From assembly GCA_041686345.1 (NCBI GenBank), contig JAWLEA010000042.1, positions 1 through 22,867 of the forward strand: DNA of 22,867 bases, read 5' to 3'. Positions 16,528 to 22,867 of the stretch are shown here, piece by piece (positions within the stretch are counted from its first letter, which is position 1; the number at the start of each line of letters is the position of its first letter). This DNA comes from JAQICJ01 sp041686345 (lineage in GTDB: Bacteria > Myxococcota_A > Polyangia > HGW-17). The notes below the pieces were generated by a model. The model saw only the letters and a program-made list of their open reading frames with translations. It ran no database searches and had not been told where the DNA came from. The position numbers and the translations under genes are program-made.

Positions 16528-17049
16528 CTATCTGTCGCCTTTCACCCGCCTGTTTATCCAGGCAATCAACTCATCAATTTCGGTAAATCCCTCTATTTTG
16601 TCTTCTCTTCTGTCATCGATTCTGGTATCTGCCACCCGAGTTGCCACACCTCCTGTTGATTTCAAACTGGCGAGTGGTTTGCCAAACTGCCAGGCATAGG
16701 CAACTTCGGACAGAGTTCCACTGGCACCTTGCACCACCACAACTGCATCAGCACTCAACACAACCAGGGAATTACGGGCAAAACCCAGACCTGTGGGTAT
16801 AACCAGTTGACAATATTGATTTGCCTCTTCTTTGTACAACCCCGGTAAAATGCCAATACAGGTTCCCTGAGCATTGTCTGCCTGGGAAAAACCGCGACAA
16901 ACAGATTCCATAACTCCATCTCGGCCCCCACAGACAAGATTGTATCCGTTTTCTGCCAAATTTTTCCCCAATTCAATACATATCATTTGTACCTGGTCAG
17001 AAATATGGCCGGAACTACCGCAAACAGCAACTGTTTTTAATTTTTTCAC
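16528..17049 (-). CDS. LOG-family / Moco-carrier-like nucleotide-binding protein
   Basis: A 173-residue Rossmann-fold protein of the broad LOG / TIGR00725 group. Visible motifs are VAVCGSSG at the N-terminus, GGRDGVMES (41-49, where LOG enzymes have GGG-x-x-G-LM), ARN (91-93) and GASGTLSEVAYAW (108-120, the equivalent of PGGxGTxxE). LOG enzymes release free base from nucleoside monophosphates; relatives bind molybdenum cofactor. Because the PGG is replaced by GAS, I lean to the carrier or unknown branch rather than a proven phosphoribohydrolase. The start is GTG 17049-17047, with AAAGGA upstream. Repeat copies D and E lie directly upstream. Residues ~133-150 (GGVATRVADTRIDDRRE) are an unusual charged insertion. 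Confidence 0.8.
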   Translation of the reverse strand: MKKLKTVAVCGSSGHISDQVQMICIELGKNLAENGYNLVCGGRDGVMESVCRGFSQADNAQGTCIGILPGLYKEEANQYCQLVIPTGLGFARNSLVVLSADAVVVVQGASGTLSEVAYAWQFGKPLASLKSTGGVATRVADTRIDDRREDKIEGFTEIDELIAWINRRVKGDR

Positions 17050-17106
17050 AACATTTTTCCTTTCGACTAAAACCGTCTTAATCCCTTGTTATTTTTATTT
17101 AAAAGA

Positions 17107-17274
17107 GTTGAAAACACCAACAGAATGGGGGTTATTGACTGAATGAGAAGTTTGCCTCAGATTTGCGGAGTAACTGCGCTGACATAGTTAACACTATTTC
17201 AAGAAGTTATGACAAAGCAGATTAATTCAATTTCCATCGCCAGACAATGATATCCATTTTTGGGATGGGAACTA
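17107..17274 (+). repeat. Interspersed ~166-bp inverted-repeat element, copy D (degenerate left end)
   Basis: Homology is clear from about 17119 (CAGAATGGGGGTTATTGACT) to the right end TGGGATGGGAACTA, which is the best example of the right terminal repeat. The left terminal repeat is badly eroded. Inner arms GTAACTGC (17170-17177) and GAAGTTAT (17213-17220) pair with one mismatch and one G-T. Copy E starts two bases later. Confidence 0.8.
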
Positions 17275-17276
17275 GT

Positions 17277-17442
17277 TAGTTCCCGTTCCGGAAGTGGTGT
17301 TATTGGCTGAATGAGAAGTTTGCTTCAGATGCGCGGAGTAACTGCGAAGATATAGCCACAACTATTTCAAGCAGTTGCGACAAAGCAGATGAGGTAAAAT
17401 TCCGCATTCAGACGATGACATCCATTTTTGGGAAGGGAACTA
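17277..17442 (+). repeat. Interspersed ~166-bp inverted-repeat element, copy E
   Basis: Starts TAGTTCCCGTTCCGG and ends GGGAACTA, in tandem with copy D and separated from it by only GT. Inner arms GTAACTGC (17338-17345) and GCAGTTGC (17371-17378) pair fully with one G-T wobble, although both arms differ from those in copies B and C. The stop codon of the thioredoxin-like gene begins two bases after its right end. Confidence 0.9.
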
Positions 17443-17443
17443 G

Positions 17444-18142
17444 TTATTTAACTTTGGATAAAGCGCTGTCAATAGCGTCCCGATAAGCCGAAGAACTGGT
17501 GAGACCTGAAGAATAATTCATAATTTCCATTGTACTCAAATCGATGAAACCATTGAAGGGATAGGCAGCTATGTTCATGTAGCGTTCAAAGAGAAACAGC
17601 TCGTCATTGGTGCCGTAAACATTGGGATTATCAAAATCGTAATTGTTCAGATAATTTTCGGCATAGGTTAAGGTGGCAGGAGCACCAGCTACATCTTGAG
17701 CAACAACGATTAAGAAGAGAACCTCGTCATATTCTGAGGAAATGGTATGAAGATTGGGCAATTGAGTGGAACAAACACTGCACCAGCCGGCAGAAACAGT
17801 AAGCATGAGCAGTTTTTTACCGTCGGCATGCTGTTGAAAAAGATCGTGCATCCAGGCCACACCATCGTCTCCGGAAAGTTCGGCAGCATTGTTGCCTACC
17901 GGAATAAACGGTAAATCTTCAATGATCTGATAGCGAAAAACCCCGTAAGGAGGACAGGGATAAGTTGTGTTTCCACAATGGGGATCAGAATATTCAGTTG
18001 AAGTGTTGTCATCCGGAAAAGGCACATTAACTGTCTCGGAGGCTTTTAGATGGGGGGAATCATTTTCAACTTCCTGATCCTGGCAGGAAATAGAAAAAGT
18101 GAATAAAGATAATGATGAAAAAATTAAAATAAAATGTTTCAT
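17444..18142 (-). CDS. Thioredoxin-fold (TlpA/Redoxin-like) lipoprotein
   Basis: A 232-residue predicted lipoprotein with thiol-redox activity. The start is set at the ATG at 18142, which has GAGGT eight bases upstream and gives a clean signal peptide with lipobox SIS-C at Cys20. A TTG at 18166 would put eight extra polar residues in front and overlap the -35 box of the opposite gene. The redox motif WCSVC (Cys121, Cys124) follows a typical strand LLMLTVSAGWC; a later IAAYPFNGFIDL holds the expected cis-proline segment (AYP). It should reduce or shuffle disulfides outside the cytoplasm. The divergent neighbour is a very Cys-rich lipoprotein, a plausible client. Its last codons abut repeat copy E. 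Confidence 0.88.
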   Translation of the reverse strand: MKHFILIFSSLSLFTFSISCQDQEVENDSPHLKASETVNVPFPDDNTSTEYSDPHCGNTTYPCPPYGVFRYQIIEDLPFIPVGNNAAELSGDDGVAWMHDLFQQHADGKKLLMLTVSAGWCSVCSTQLPNLHTISSEYDEVLFLIVVAQDVAGAPATLTYAENYLNNYDFDNPNVYGTNDELFLFERYMNIAAYPFNGFIDLSTMEIMNYSSGLTSSSAYRDAIDSALSKVK

Positions 18143-18159
18143 ATAAATGTACCTCTTTC

Positions 18160-18190
18160 TTGACAAAATCTAATAATTCTATTACATAAT
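18160..18190 (+). promoter_or_regulatory. Promoter of the Cys-rich lipoprotein gene
   Basis: A perfect -35 TTGACA (18160-18165) is followed by TACATAAT (18183-18190). The best -10 is CATAAT with a 19-base spacer, or TACATA with 17. Transcription would start about 16 bases before the ATG, just ahead of the GGAGG at 18199-18203. Confidence 0.5.
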
Positions 18191-18212
18191 TTTGCCACGG
18201 AGGCAAGTTGAA

Positions 18213-19706
18213 ATGCAAAATCAATTTAAATATTTAACAATTATTACAACAATTATTACTTTCCTATCTATTTCTATGCTTATATCTTGTGATGATGATT
18301 CATCCGGGAAACCGCTGGGGTCGGAATGCGATGCAGAAACAAACTGTCAGGGTATTTGCAATCTGGGGCTCCCAGATGGAATGTGCGTGGAAATTTGTGA
18401 TGAACAAACCCCCTGTGAAGAAGGAACCTGTGTTGATTTCACCGAGACACAAAGCTTCTGCCTCCCATCCTGCCAAGAAAATTCCGAATGCAGGGAAGGA
18501 TATTCCTGCATAGAGAATATTTGCAGGCCTCCCGCCACCTTCGGCGGCCCCTGTGAAGAAAATGAAGACTGTACTCCCTGCAACGAACTCCAAGATTGTC
18601 CTGAGGGCAATGCCGTAGAATGCAAATTCAATATATGCACCTGGGAATGCAACGATGGCAACCAATGTGAAGGCAACACCTTCTGCGGCAAAGACGATAC
18701 CGATGCCTACTGGTGCCAGCCAGTTACCTTTGAACAGGGACCTGGAACCGCCGGCGAAAGCTGTTCTGGAGCAAGCTCCTGTGTCGAAGGTTTTGATTGT
18801 CTGGCTGAGGGCGAAAACGATCCCTACGCCTATTGCTCCAACCAGTGCGAAACCGATAAAGACTGCATCCCCAGCATGAAATGCGGTGAATTCGAAGGCG
18901 TTTCCTACTGCATAAAAAGAACTCATTGTGTCGAATGTGATATGGACAGCCAATGCGGCTACCAGACCGACAAGTGTATTGGTCCAAATCCAGAAATAGC
19001 CACCGGGTTCAACTATTGCTCAAGAGTCTGCGATCCTGATCGCGACGGCACCTGTCCTGTAGATAACGCCTGTCTCGAAGCATTCTATTGTGCCGACAGC
19101 GGTGCCTGGGTTCCTGATTGCACCTGGTGTTCCGGTGACTCATGCGAACCGGGAGACGTTCCTGTTTACCAATGTTTTCACACCTTCGGCAGTTGTGTTG
19201 GTGATGGAGAATTTTGCACACCCTGCCGCAACAATGATGATTGCACAGTGGAAAACGGCACCTGTGTCATCGATGAAAGTGCCATCAACTCCTATTGCAC
19301 CATGCCCTGCGATGCCAATAATTCCTGCCCGGATCACTATATGTGTGTTGAAACCGAAAGTGAAGGATATCAATGCGTCCCCAGAACCGGCAGTTGCAAC
19401 GAACCTTCCGGTGGCACCGAAACCTGTGATGTTTGTGCCGATTGGTCCGACTGTATTCGAGGTGGCTGTCTTCCTCCCGATGGCAATATAGAAACAAGTG
19501 TAAGTTATTGCCTGGATTATTGTAGTAACAATGAAGAATGTGGGCCTTATGCAACCTGTGAAACCGTCACCATATATGGAGAATACAACTTTGATGTCTG
19601 CCTGCCAATTGAAACAGTCGATAGTTGTTCCCACTGGCAAACCTGTATGGAAGATTGTCCCAACGGACCTGCTGAATGCACAGAAGGTCCACTTTATTGT
19701 CAATAA
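18213..19706 (+). CDS. Large cysteine-rich lipoprotein
   Basis: A 497-residue predicted lipoprotein. The start at ATG 18213 has GGAGG nine bases upstream; an in-frame TTG at 18192 would add seven residues. The signal peptide ends at lipobox LIS-C (Cys26), followed by DDDSS, a pattern that often keeps lipoproteins in one membrane. The rest is built of short Cys modules such as CDAETNCQGICN, CEENEDCTPCNELQDC, CEGNTFC and CRNNDDCTVENGTC, with many C-x(5)-C spacings and D/E-D-C or E-C pairs. This style is common in Myxococcota and Bradymonadia surface lipoproteins and recalls EGF-like or Dickkopf-like modules. All Cys are probably in disulfides, so it would need extracytoplasmic oxidation. The ligand is unknown. 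Confidence 0.85.
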   Translation: MQNQFKYLTIITTIITFLSISMLISCDDDSSGKPLGSECDAETNCQGICNLGLPDGMCVEICDEQTPCEEGTCVDFTETQSFCLPSCQENSECREGYSCIENICRPPATFGGPCEENEDCTPCNELQDCPEGNAVECKFNICTWECNDGNQCEGNTFCGKDDTDAYWCQPVTFEQGPGTAGESCSGASSCVEGFDCLAEGENDPYAYCSNQCETDKDCIPSMKCGEFEGVSYCIKRTHCVECDMDSQCGYQTDKCIGPNPEIATGFNYCSRVCDPDRDGTCPVDNACLEAFYCADSGAWVPDCTWCSGDSCEPGDVPVYQCFHTFGSCVGDGEFCTPCRNNDDCTVENGTCVIDESAINSYCTMPCDANNSCPDHYMCVETESEGYQCVPRTGSCNEPSGGTETCDVCADWSDCIRGGCLPPDGNIETSVSYCLDYCSNNEECGPYATCETVTIYGEYNFDVCLPIETVDSCSHWQTCMEDCPNGPAECTEGPLYCQ

Positions 19707-19738
19707 TCCCTTTTTTCTGAATTCTTACCTATAATTGA

Positions 19739-20431
19739 ATGTCAAAAAAGAAAAAGTCCAAATCAAAGTCAAAAAAGAAAAAGAAATTTTCTCATTCCAA
19801 TCCTTTCAGTAAACACCAAAATATCCTGGAAAAAGCTGTAAAAAACAGTGAAGAAAAAATCAGGAAAGAAAAAGAAAAAGAAAAAAAAGAAAAAGCCAGG
19901 AAAAAAAGGGAAAAAGAAGAAAAGAATTTTCTCAACCGTTATCTGGAAGGGGTTAAACCTCTAGACAAACAAAATAAATTGGAACCCGCTCCAGGAAAAA
20001 AAAGAGCTCCAGTTAAATCAAAACCAGAAAAAGAATCCTTTGCAGAATTATTTTCTTCTTCTTTTTTCGATATAGAATTCCTCGATGAATATGTCTATGG
20101 TCTTAATCGCAGTGTAAATCGCAAAGTTTTAAACAAACTCAAAAAAGGTGATTACAGTTATCAGGCACATCTTGATTTGCATGGATATATATGGGAAGAT
20201 GCCCGGGAGCTAATAATCAATTTTATCAACCAATCCAGAAGACGAAATCAGCGTTGCATATTGATTGTACATGGTCGAGGCTTACATTCTCCCGATTCAG
20301 TTCCTAAATTGAAAAAGGGATTGATCAACCTGCTTACCAGAAGTGCCCTCAGCAGAAAAATTCTTGCTTTTGCAACTGCTCTTCCGGTTGATGGAGGTCC
20401 TGGAGCCATGTATATACTTTTAAAAAAATAG
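19739..20431 (+). CDS. Smr-domain protein with a lysine-rich N-terminus
   Basis: A 230-residue protein. The first ~65 residues are extremely rich in Lys and Glu (a basic patch followed by a charged helix), likely to bind nucleic acid or form a coiled coil. Residues ~140-230 are a Smr domain (the C-terminal domain of MutS2): LDLHGY (145-150), LIVHGRG (175-181), and FATALPVDGGPGAMYILL at the end. Smr domains nick DNA or cut RNA and act in ribosome rescue or recombination; the exact role here is unknown. It has no clear SD. It follows the Cys-rich lipoprotein gene by 32 bases and precedes the small zinc-ribbon gene by 11, so it may lie in a rightward operon. Confidence 0.9.
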   Translation: MSKKKKSKSKSKKKKKFSHSNPFSKHQNILEKAVKNSEEKIRKEKEKEKKEKARKKREKEEKNFLNRYLEGVKPLDKQNKLEPAPGKKRAPVKSKPEKESFAELFSSSFFDIEFLDEYVYGLNRSVNRKVLNKLKKGDYSYQAHLDLHGYIWEDARELIINFINQSRRRNQRCILIVHGRGLHSPDSVPKLKKGLINLLTRSALSRKILAFATALPVDGGPGAMYILLKK

Positions 20432-20442
20432 GTTTGGACATC

Positions 20443-20832
20443 ATGGGTGATAATCACCAGAAAAACTATATTATCGGTTTTTGTACCCGCTGCGGAATAA
20501 ATCTCAAAGTTGAACCGGAATTCGAAAATATTCCCGTTCTCTGTCCTTCCTGCCGCAAGGAAATTAATGAGGATTACCATCGCTCCGAGGAGATAATATT
20601 CGGTAGCTATTTTCAGGATTATTTCAACCTGGTTACCTATGCCGGAGATCTCGGACCTCCCAACAAACCTGTTCATATTGATCGCTGGCCCCACCAAGTA
20701 TTTCAGATTCTCAAAACAAAACAAAAAATCTGTTATCCTGCTACTTGCTGGACTTTCCATCAGGAATATCTGCCTGCAATCATCACAATTATTCAACATC
20801 TCAACAAAAACATCAATCTTCTTGATAGATAG
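20443..20832 (+). CDS. Small zinc-ribbon protein of unknown function
   Basis: A 129-residue protein. Residues 14-37 form a zinc ribbon (CTRC...CPSC). The rest has no motif I recognise: an acidic segment NEDYHRSEEII, then YFQDYFNLVTYAGDLGPPNK and a Trp/His-rich RWPHQVF...CWTFHQEYLP region, ending in a helix. The start is set at the ATG at 20443 (11 bases after the Smr stop); an upstream TTG at 20434 would add three residues. No signal peptide. It lies between the Smr gene and the phosphoribosyltransferase gene (11 bases downstream), which argues for co-transcription. An accessory or regulatory role with one of them is a guess. Confidence 0.7.
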   Translation: MGDNHQKNYIIGFCTRCGINLKVEPEFENIPVLCPSCRKEINEDYHRSEEIIFGSYFQDYFNLVTYAGDLGPPNKPVHIDRWPHQVFQILKTKQKICYPATCWTFHQEYLPAIITIIQHLNKNINLLDR

Positions 20833-20843
20833 GTTTAGAATAA

Positions 20844-22037
20844 ATGCCTGATATTCACCATATTTCACCCGGCGACTTTCTTCTGAAAAGCTTCAAGTTA
20901 GGTCGCAAACTATATCAACAGGGGTTTCGTCCCAAGCACACAATTTCCGTCTGGCGGGGAGGAACCCCTGTTGGGTTGGGAGTAGATGCATATTACCGCT
21001 GCCACGGTTTTTTCATGAACCATACAACTATTGCCACCGAATCTTACAGCGGGATCAATCAAAGGGGAAGTGTCAATGTCAAAGGCCTTGAACATGTAAT
21101 CAATGTTGTCTGTCGGGAAGATGATCTGCTGATTATTGACGATGTCTACGAATCGGGCAACACCATCAAAGCCATCGTCGAAACAATCCGCAAAAAGGCC
21201 AAAGCAAATGCACCCCGCAATATTGTGGTTGGAACTTTGCATTCCAAACCGGCAAAACATCAATACAAAGAACTGGAAATTATCAGTGTTGAACAAATTG
21301 CCGGAGATGTCTGGATCGATTATCCTCATGAACTGGCTGATTTGGCCAACCCGGAAGATCCGGAAGACTGCCTGATTAAAGAAAAAGATCAAAGTACCTG
21401 GGATTTATTGCACAATGATCTACCCACTCCTCCCAAACTATTGAACACAGGCAAATTCAACTACCTTAATCCAACCCAACTTCACTACGATTCCCTCAAA
21501 CTGGGACTCAAGATTGCCAGGGAGAATAAATACGTACCTGATTTTTTGATTGCCCTGTGGCCGGGAGGAATCAGCGCAGGCCTTCCCATCCATGAAGTAT
21601 ACAAATACCTCCACAAAAAGGGAGAAGTAGATTCTGTTCCTGATCACATCAGTCTCAACACCACAAAAACTCATCTAACTTACCGCTCCAACATTATTGG
21701 AATGGAATACCTGGTTAATTCCATCGAAAAACAAAATACTATCCTCATTGTAGAAGTGGCCTTCAAATCCGGGCGTTTAATCAGTGATGTAATTACCAAA
21801 TTGAAAGAAAAATTACGCCGAAATCTGACCTTGGACAACATAAAGATCGCTACCGTTTATTACAATCCCTCAGATGATTCCACCTGGACAGTGAAGCCAT
21901 TTAAAAAAGCTCCTGATTTTTTCTGGTCCAAAGTGGACCATACTATGGTGTATCCCAACAATCTGTATAGACTGAAAAATATTCTGCAAATGTTGCCTGA
22001 AATTTCTCCGGAACTTTATGAAATACTTTATAAATAA
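20844..22037 (+). CDS. Tandem phosphoribosyltransferase-like protein
   Basis: A 397-residue protein with two copies of a type I phosphoribosyltransferase fold. Domain 1 (~1-180) has WRGG (37-40) and an intact PRPP loop LLIIDDVYESGNT (95-107), followed by a WIDYP hood segment like that of xanthine/guanine transferases. Domain 2 (~208-390) aligns with it: SLKLGLKIA for SFKLGRKLY, WPGG (239-242), then LIVEVAFKSGRL (301-312). In domain 2 the acidic pair Asp99-Asp100 is Glu304-Val305 and Thr107 is Leu312, so it probably does not bind PRPP normally. It should move a ribose-phosphate onto a purine-like base, with domain 2 structural or regulatory. Its last 20 bases overlap the next gene. Confidence 0.88.
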   Translation: MPDIHHISPGDFLLKSFKLGRKLYQQGFRPKHTISVWRGGTPVGLGVDAYYRCHGFFMNHTTIATESYSGINQRGSVNVKGLEHVINVVCREDDLLIIDDVYESGNTIKAIVETIRKKAKANAPRNIVVGTLHSKPAKHQYKELEIISVEQIAGDVWIDYPHELADLANPEDPEDCLIKEKDQSTWDLLHNDLPTPPKLLNTGKFNYLNPTQLHYDSLKLGLKIARENKYVPDFLIALWPGGISAGLPIHEVYKYLHKKGEVDSVPDHISLNTTKTHLTYRSNIIGMEYLVNSIEKQNTILIVEVAFKSGRLISDVITKLKEKLRRNLTLDNIKIATVYYNPSDDSTWTVKPFKKAPDFFWSKVDHTMVYPNNLYRLKNILQMLPEISPELYEILYK

Positions 22038-22698
22038 GTTTGCAGCAGTTTTATTTGCTTTTCTGGCTACCTGCCCAGCTTGTAAAAACGATCCCGAGGT
22101 CCAGGCTCGGAAGATGAAAAATTGTCCTGCCCTCGGTTGTACCAACCCGAATATCTGCCTGACACCCCTTAATATTTGTGTCAAACCCTGTCTTAATAAT
22201 AATGATTGTGCTGAGGGTTTTAAATGTAGCGGATATTTTAAAAGTGTTTTCAATTTCACCGGAAAGGGAGAAAAATTCTGCAAGCAAATCAATGCTTCCC
22301 TGGGAGATGACTGCTCCGATTTCAATACAGCCTGCCCCATAGATATGAGTTGTGTTGATGGAATCTGCAAAAAAATCTGTACTTCCGACGATGACTGTAT
22401 CAGAAATAATTACCGCTGTGTAATGCAGGTGCTACCTGCAAAAAGTTTCAATGCTGATGAAACCTATAGAGTTTGTGCCAGGGCTGATGCACCTTTTCAT
22501 GATAAATGCGAGGCGGGCTCTGAACCATTTTGTAAAAAAGGATTAATTTGCGTCAATCAAAAATGCCAGAAAAAATGCGAAACCAAAAAGGATTGCCCTC
22601 CTGGCTATAAATGCCAAGGCAGAGGCTTCATCGGCTGGAAAGGCAAAATCAAATACACCACCGGAGCCCCCGCCGATTTCTACTACTGCGAAAAATAA
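22018..22698 (+). CDS. Small cysteine-rich lipoprotein
   Basis: A 226-residue exported protein. The signal peptide MKYFINKFAAVLFAFLAT is followed by CPAC; Cys19 (LAT-C) is the likelier lipid site. The remainder holds Cys modules with the same style as the larger lipoprotein at 18213: CLNNNDCAEGFKC, CTSDDDCIRNNYRC and CETKKDCPPGYKC, each a C-x(5)-DC or C-x(4)-DC knot followed by G-x-K/R-C. The start overlaps the phosphoribosyltransferase stop by 20 bases, so the two are translationally coupled although one product is cytoplasmic and the other exported. The function is unknown. It is complete, ending at TAA 22696-22698. Confidence 0.82.
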   Translation: MKYFINKFAAVLFAFLATCPACKNDPEVQARKMKNCPALGCTNPNICLTPLNICVKPCLNNNDCAEGFKCSGYFKSVFNFTGKGEKFCKQINASLGDDCSDFNTACPIDMSCVDGICKKICTSDDDCIRNNYRCVMQVLPAKSFNADETYRVCARADAPFHDKCEAGSEPFCKKGLICVNQKCQKKCETKKDCPPGYKCQGRGFIGWKGKIKYTTGAPADFYYCEK

Positions 22699-22716
22699 CC
22701 CGACCAGGTCAAGTGC
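22698..22716. repeat. Imperfect copy of the CTTGACC-A-GGTCAAG palindrome
   Basis: AACCCGACCAGGTCAAGTG differs from the perfect palindrome 80 bases downstream only where CC replaces TT in the left arm and at the last base. It begins at the stop codon of the Cys-rich lipoprotein. The right arm is intact. Confidence 0.55.
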
Positions 22717-22867
22717 CCCTCTTCCTCCCAACCCGATATTCCTAATTTTCCCACCCAAACATTTTAGTAGTATTCCCAACTTGACCAGGTCAAGTTTTCT
22801 TCTTTGCTCCCCTTTCCTCCCAAAAGTCCAAATTTGCCCTTCCCTTTTTCTATTTCCGGCAATTTTG
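22699..22867. other. Non-coding tail, pyrimidine-rich, with two related palindromes
   Basis: No gene is visible to the window end. The plus strand is strongly C/T-rich (CCCCTCTTCCTCCCAA, then CTCCCCTTTCCTCCCAA), and each pyrimidine block follows a copy of the GACCAGGTCAAGT palindrome. It may be the start of a longer repeat tract that the window cuts off. Confidence 0.5.
22778..22796. repeat. Perfect 9-bp palindrome, one-base centre
   Basis: AACTTGACC-A-GGTCAAGTT. Both 9-base arms match exactly around a single A. It could be an operator for a dimeric protein, the stem of a repeat unit, or a terminator stem without a clear T run (the bases that follow are TTCTTC). Confidence 0.6.

Noticed and set aside
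14704..17442. Repeat elements as integron attC sites, with PilZ as a cassette
   Set aside because: The size, folding and gene-plus-element layout fit, but attC ends need RYYYAAC on the left and GTTRRRY on the right. These elements have GTTCCC on the left and GGGAAC on the right, and no integrase is in the window.
18300..18953. Long minus-strand frame opposite the Cys-rich lipoprotein
   Set aside because: The plus strand has a signal peptide, SD, promoter and Cys modules; the antisense frame stays open because Cys/Glu/Asp-rich codons give few reverse stops.
19730..19735. TATAAT just before the Smr gene as a promoter
   Set aside because: It ends only three bases before the ATG, so transcription would begin inside the gene, and no -35 box is properly spaced.

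Overview
The window looks like chromosomal DNA from an AT-rich (roughly 40% GC by eye) Gram-negative bacterium with a diderm envelope. Supporting signs are several lipoproteins with signal peptides, an OmpA-like protein with thrombospondin type 3 (calcium-binding) repeats, a class II ribonucleotide reductase, an NtrC-type regulator, a PilZ protein and two very cysteine-rich lipoproteins. That mix fits the old 'deltaproteobacterial' lineages (Myxococcota, Bradymonadia or relatives), but the assignment is an inference. I see no rRNA, tRNA, CRISPR array, phage or transposase gene.

Layout. Positions 1-12399 read leftwards on the minus strand. From right to left they hold nrdJ (class II ribonucleotide reductase), ribF (FAD synthesis), a hypothetical protein, a beta-propeller lipoprotein, a barrel-like exported protein coupled to a metallophosphoesterase lipoprotein, an OmpA/TSP3 protein coupled to an NtrC-family response regulator, and the start of a TPR-like protein cut by the window edge. 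Positions 12400-13045 are a gene-free divergent region. Positions 13046-16525 read rightwards: a zinc-ribbon/membrane/TPR protein, a PilZ protein, a TerB-like protein and a basic hypothetical protein. Positions 16528-18142 read leftwards: a LOG-like protein and a thioredoxin-fold lipoprotein. Positions 18213-22698 read rightwards: a Cys-rich lipoprotein, a Smr-domain protein, a small zinc-ribbon protein, a tandem phosphoribosyltransferase and a second Cys-rich lipoprotein. The last 169 bases hold palindromes and a pyrimidine-rich strand.

The most notable signal is an interspersed element of about 166 bp, with five near-complete copies (6059, 14704, 15214, 17107, 17277) and one half copy on the other strand (12485-12554). 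It has GTTCCCATCCC-type terminal inverted repeats flanked by TA and an internal hairpin whose arms change in a compensatory way between copies. It encodes no protein. It behaves like a MITE or a mobile structured element: two direct copies bracket the PilZ gene, two lie in tandem, and in two places its terminal TA region supplies the stop codon of the neighbouring gene. A second notable item is a protein with two phosphoribosyltransferase domains, the second of which has lost its PRPP-loop acidic pair.
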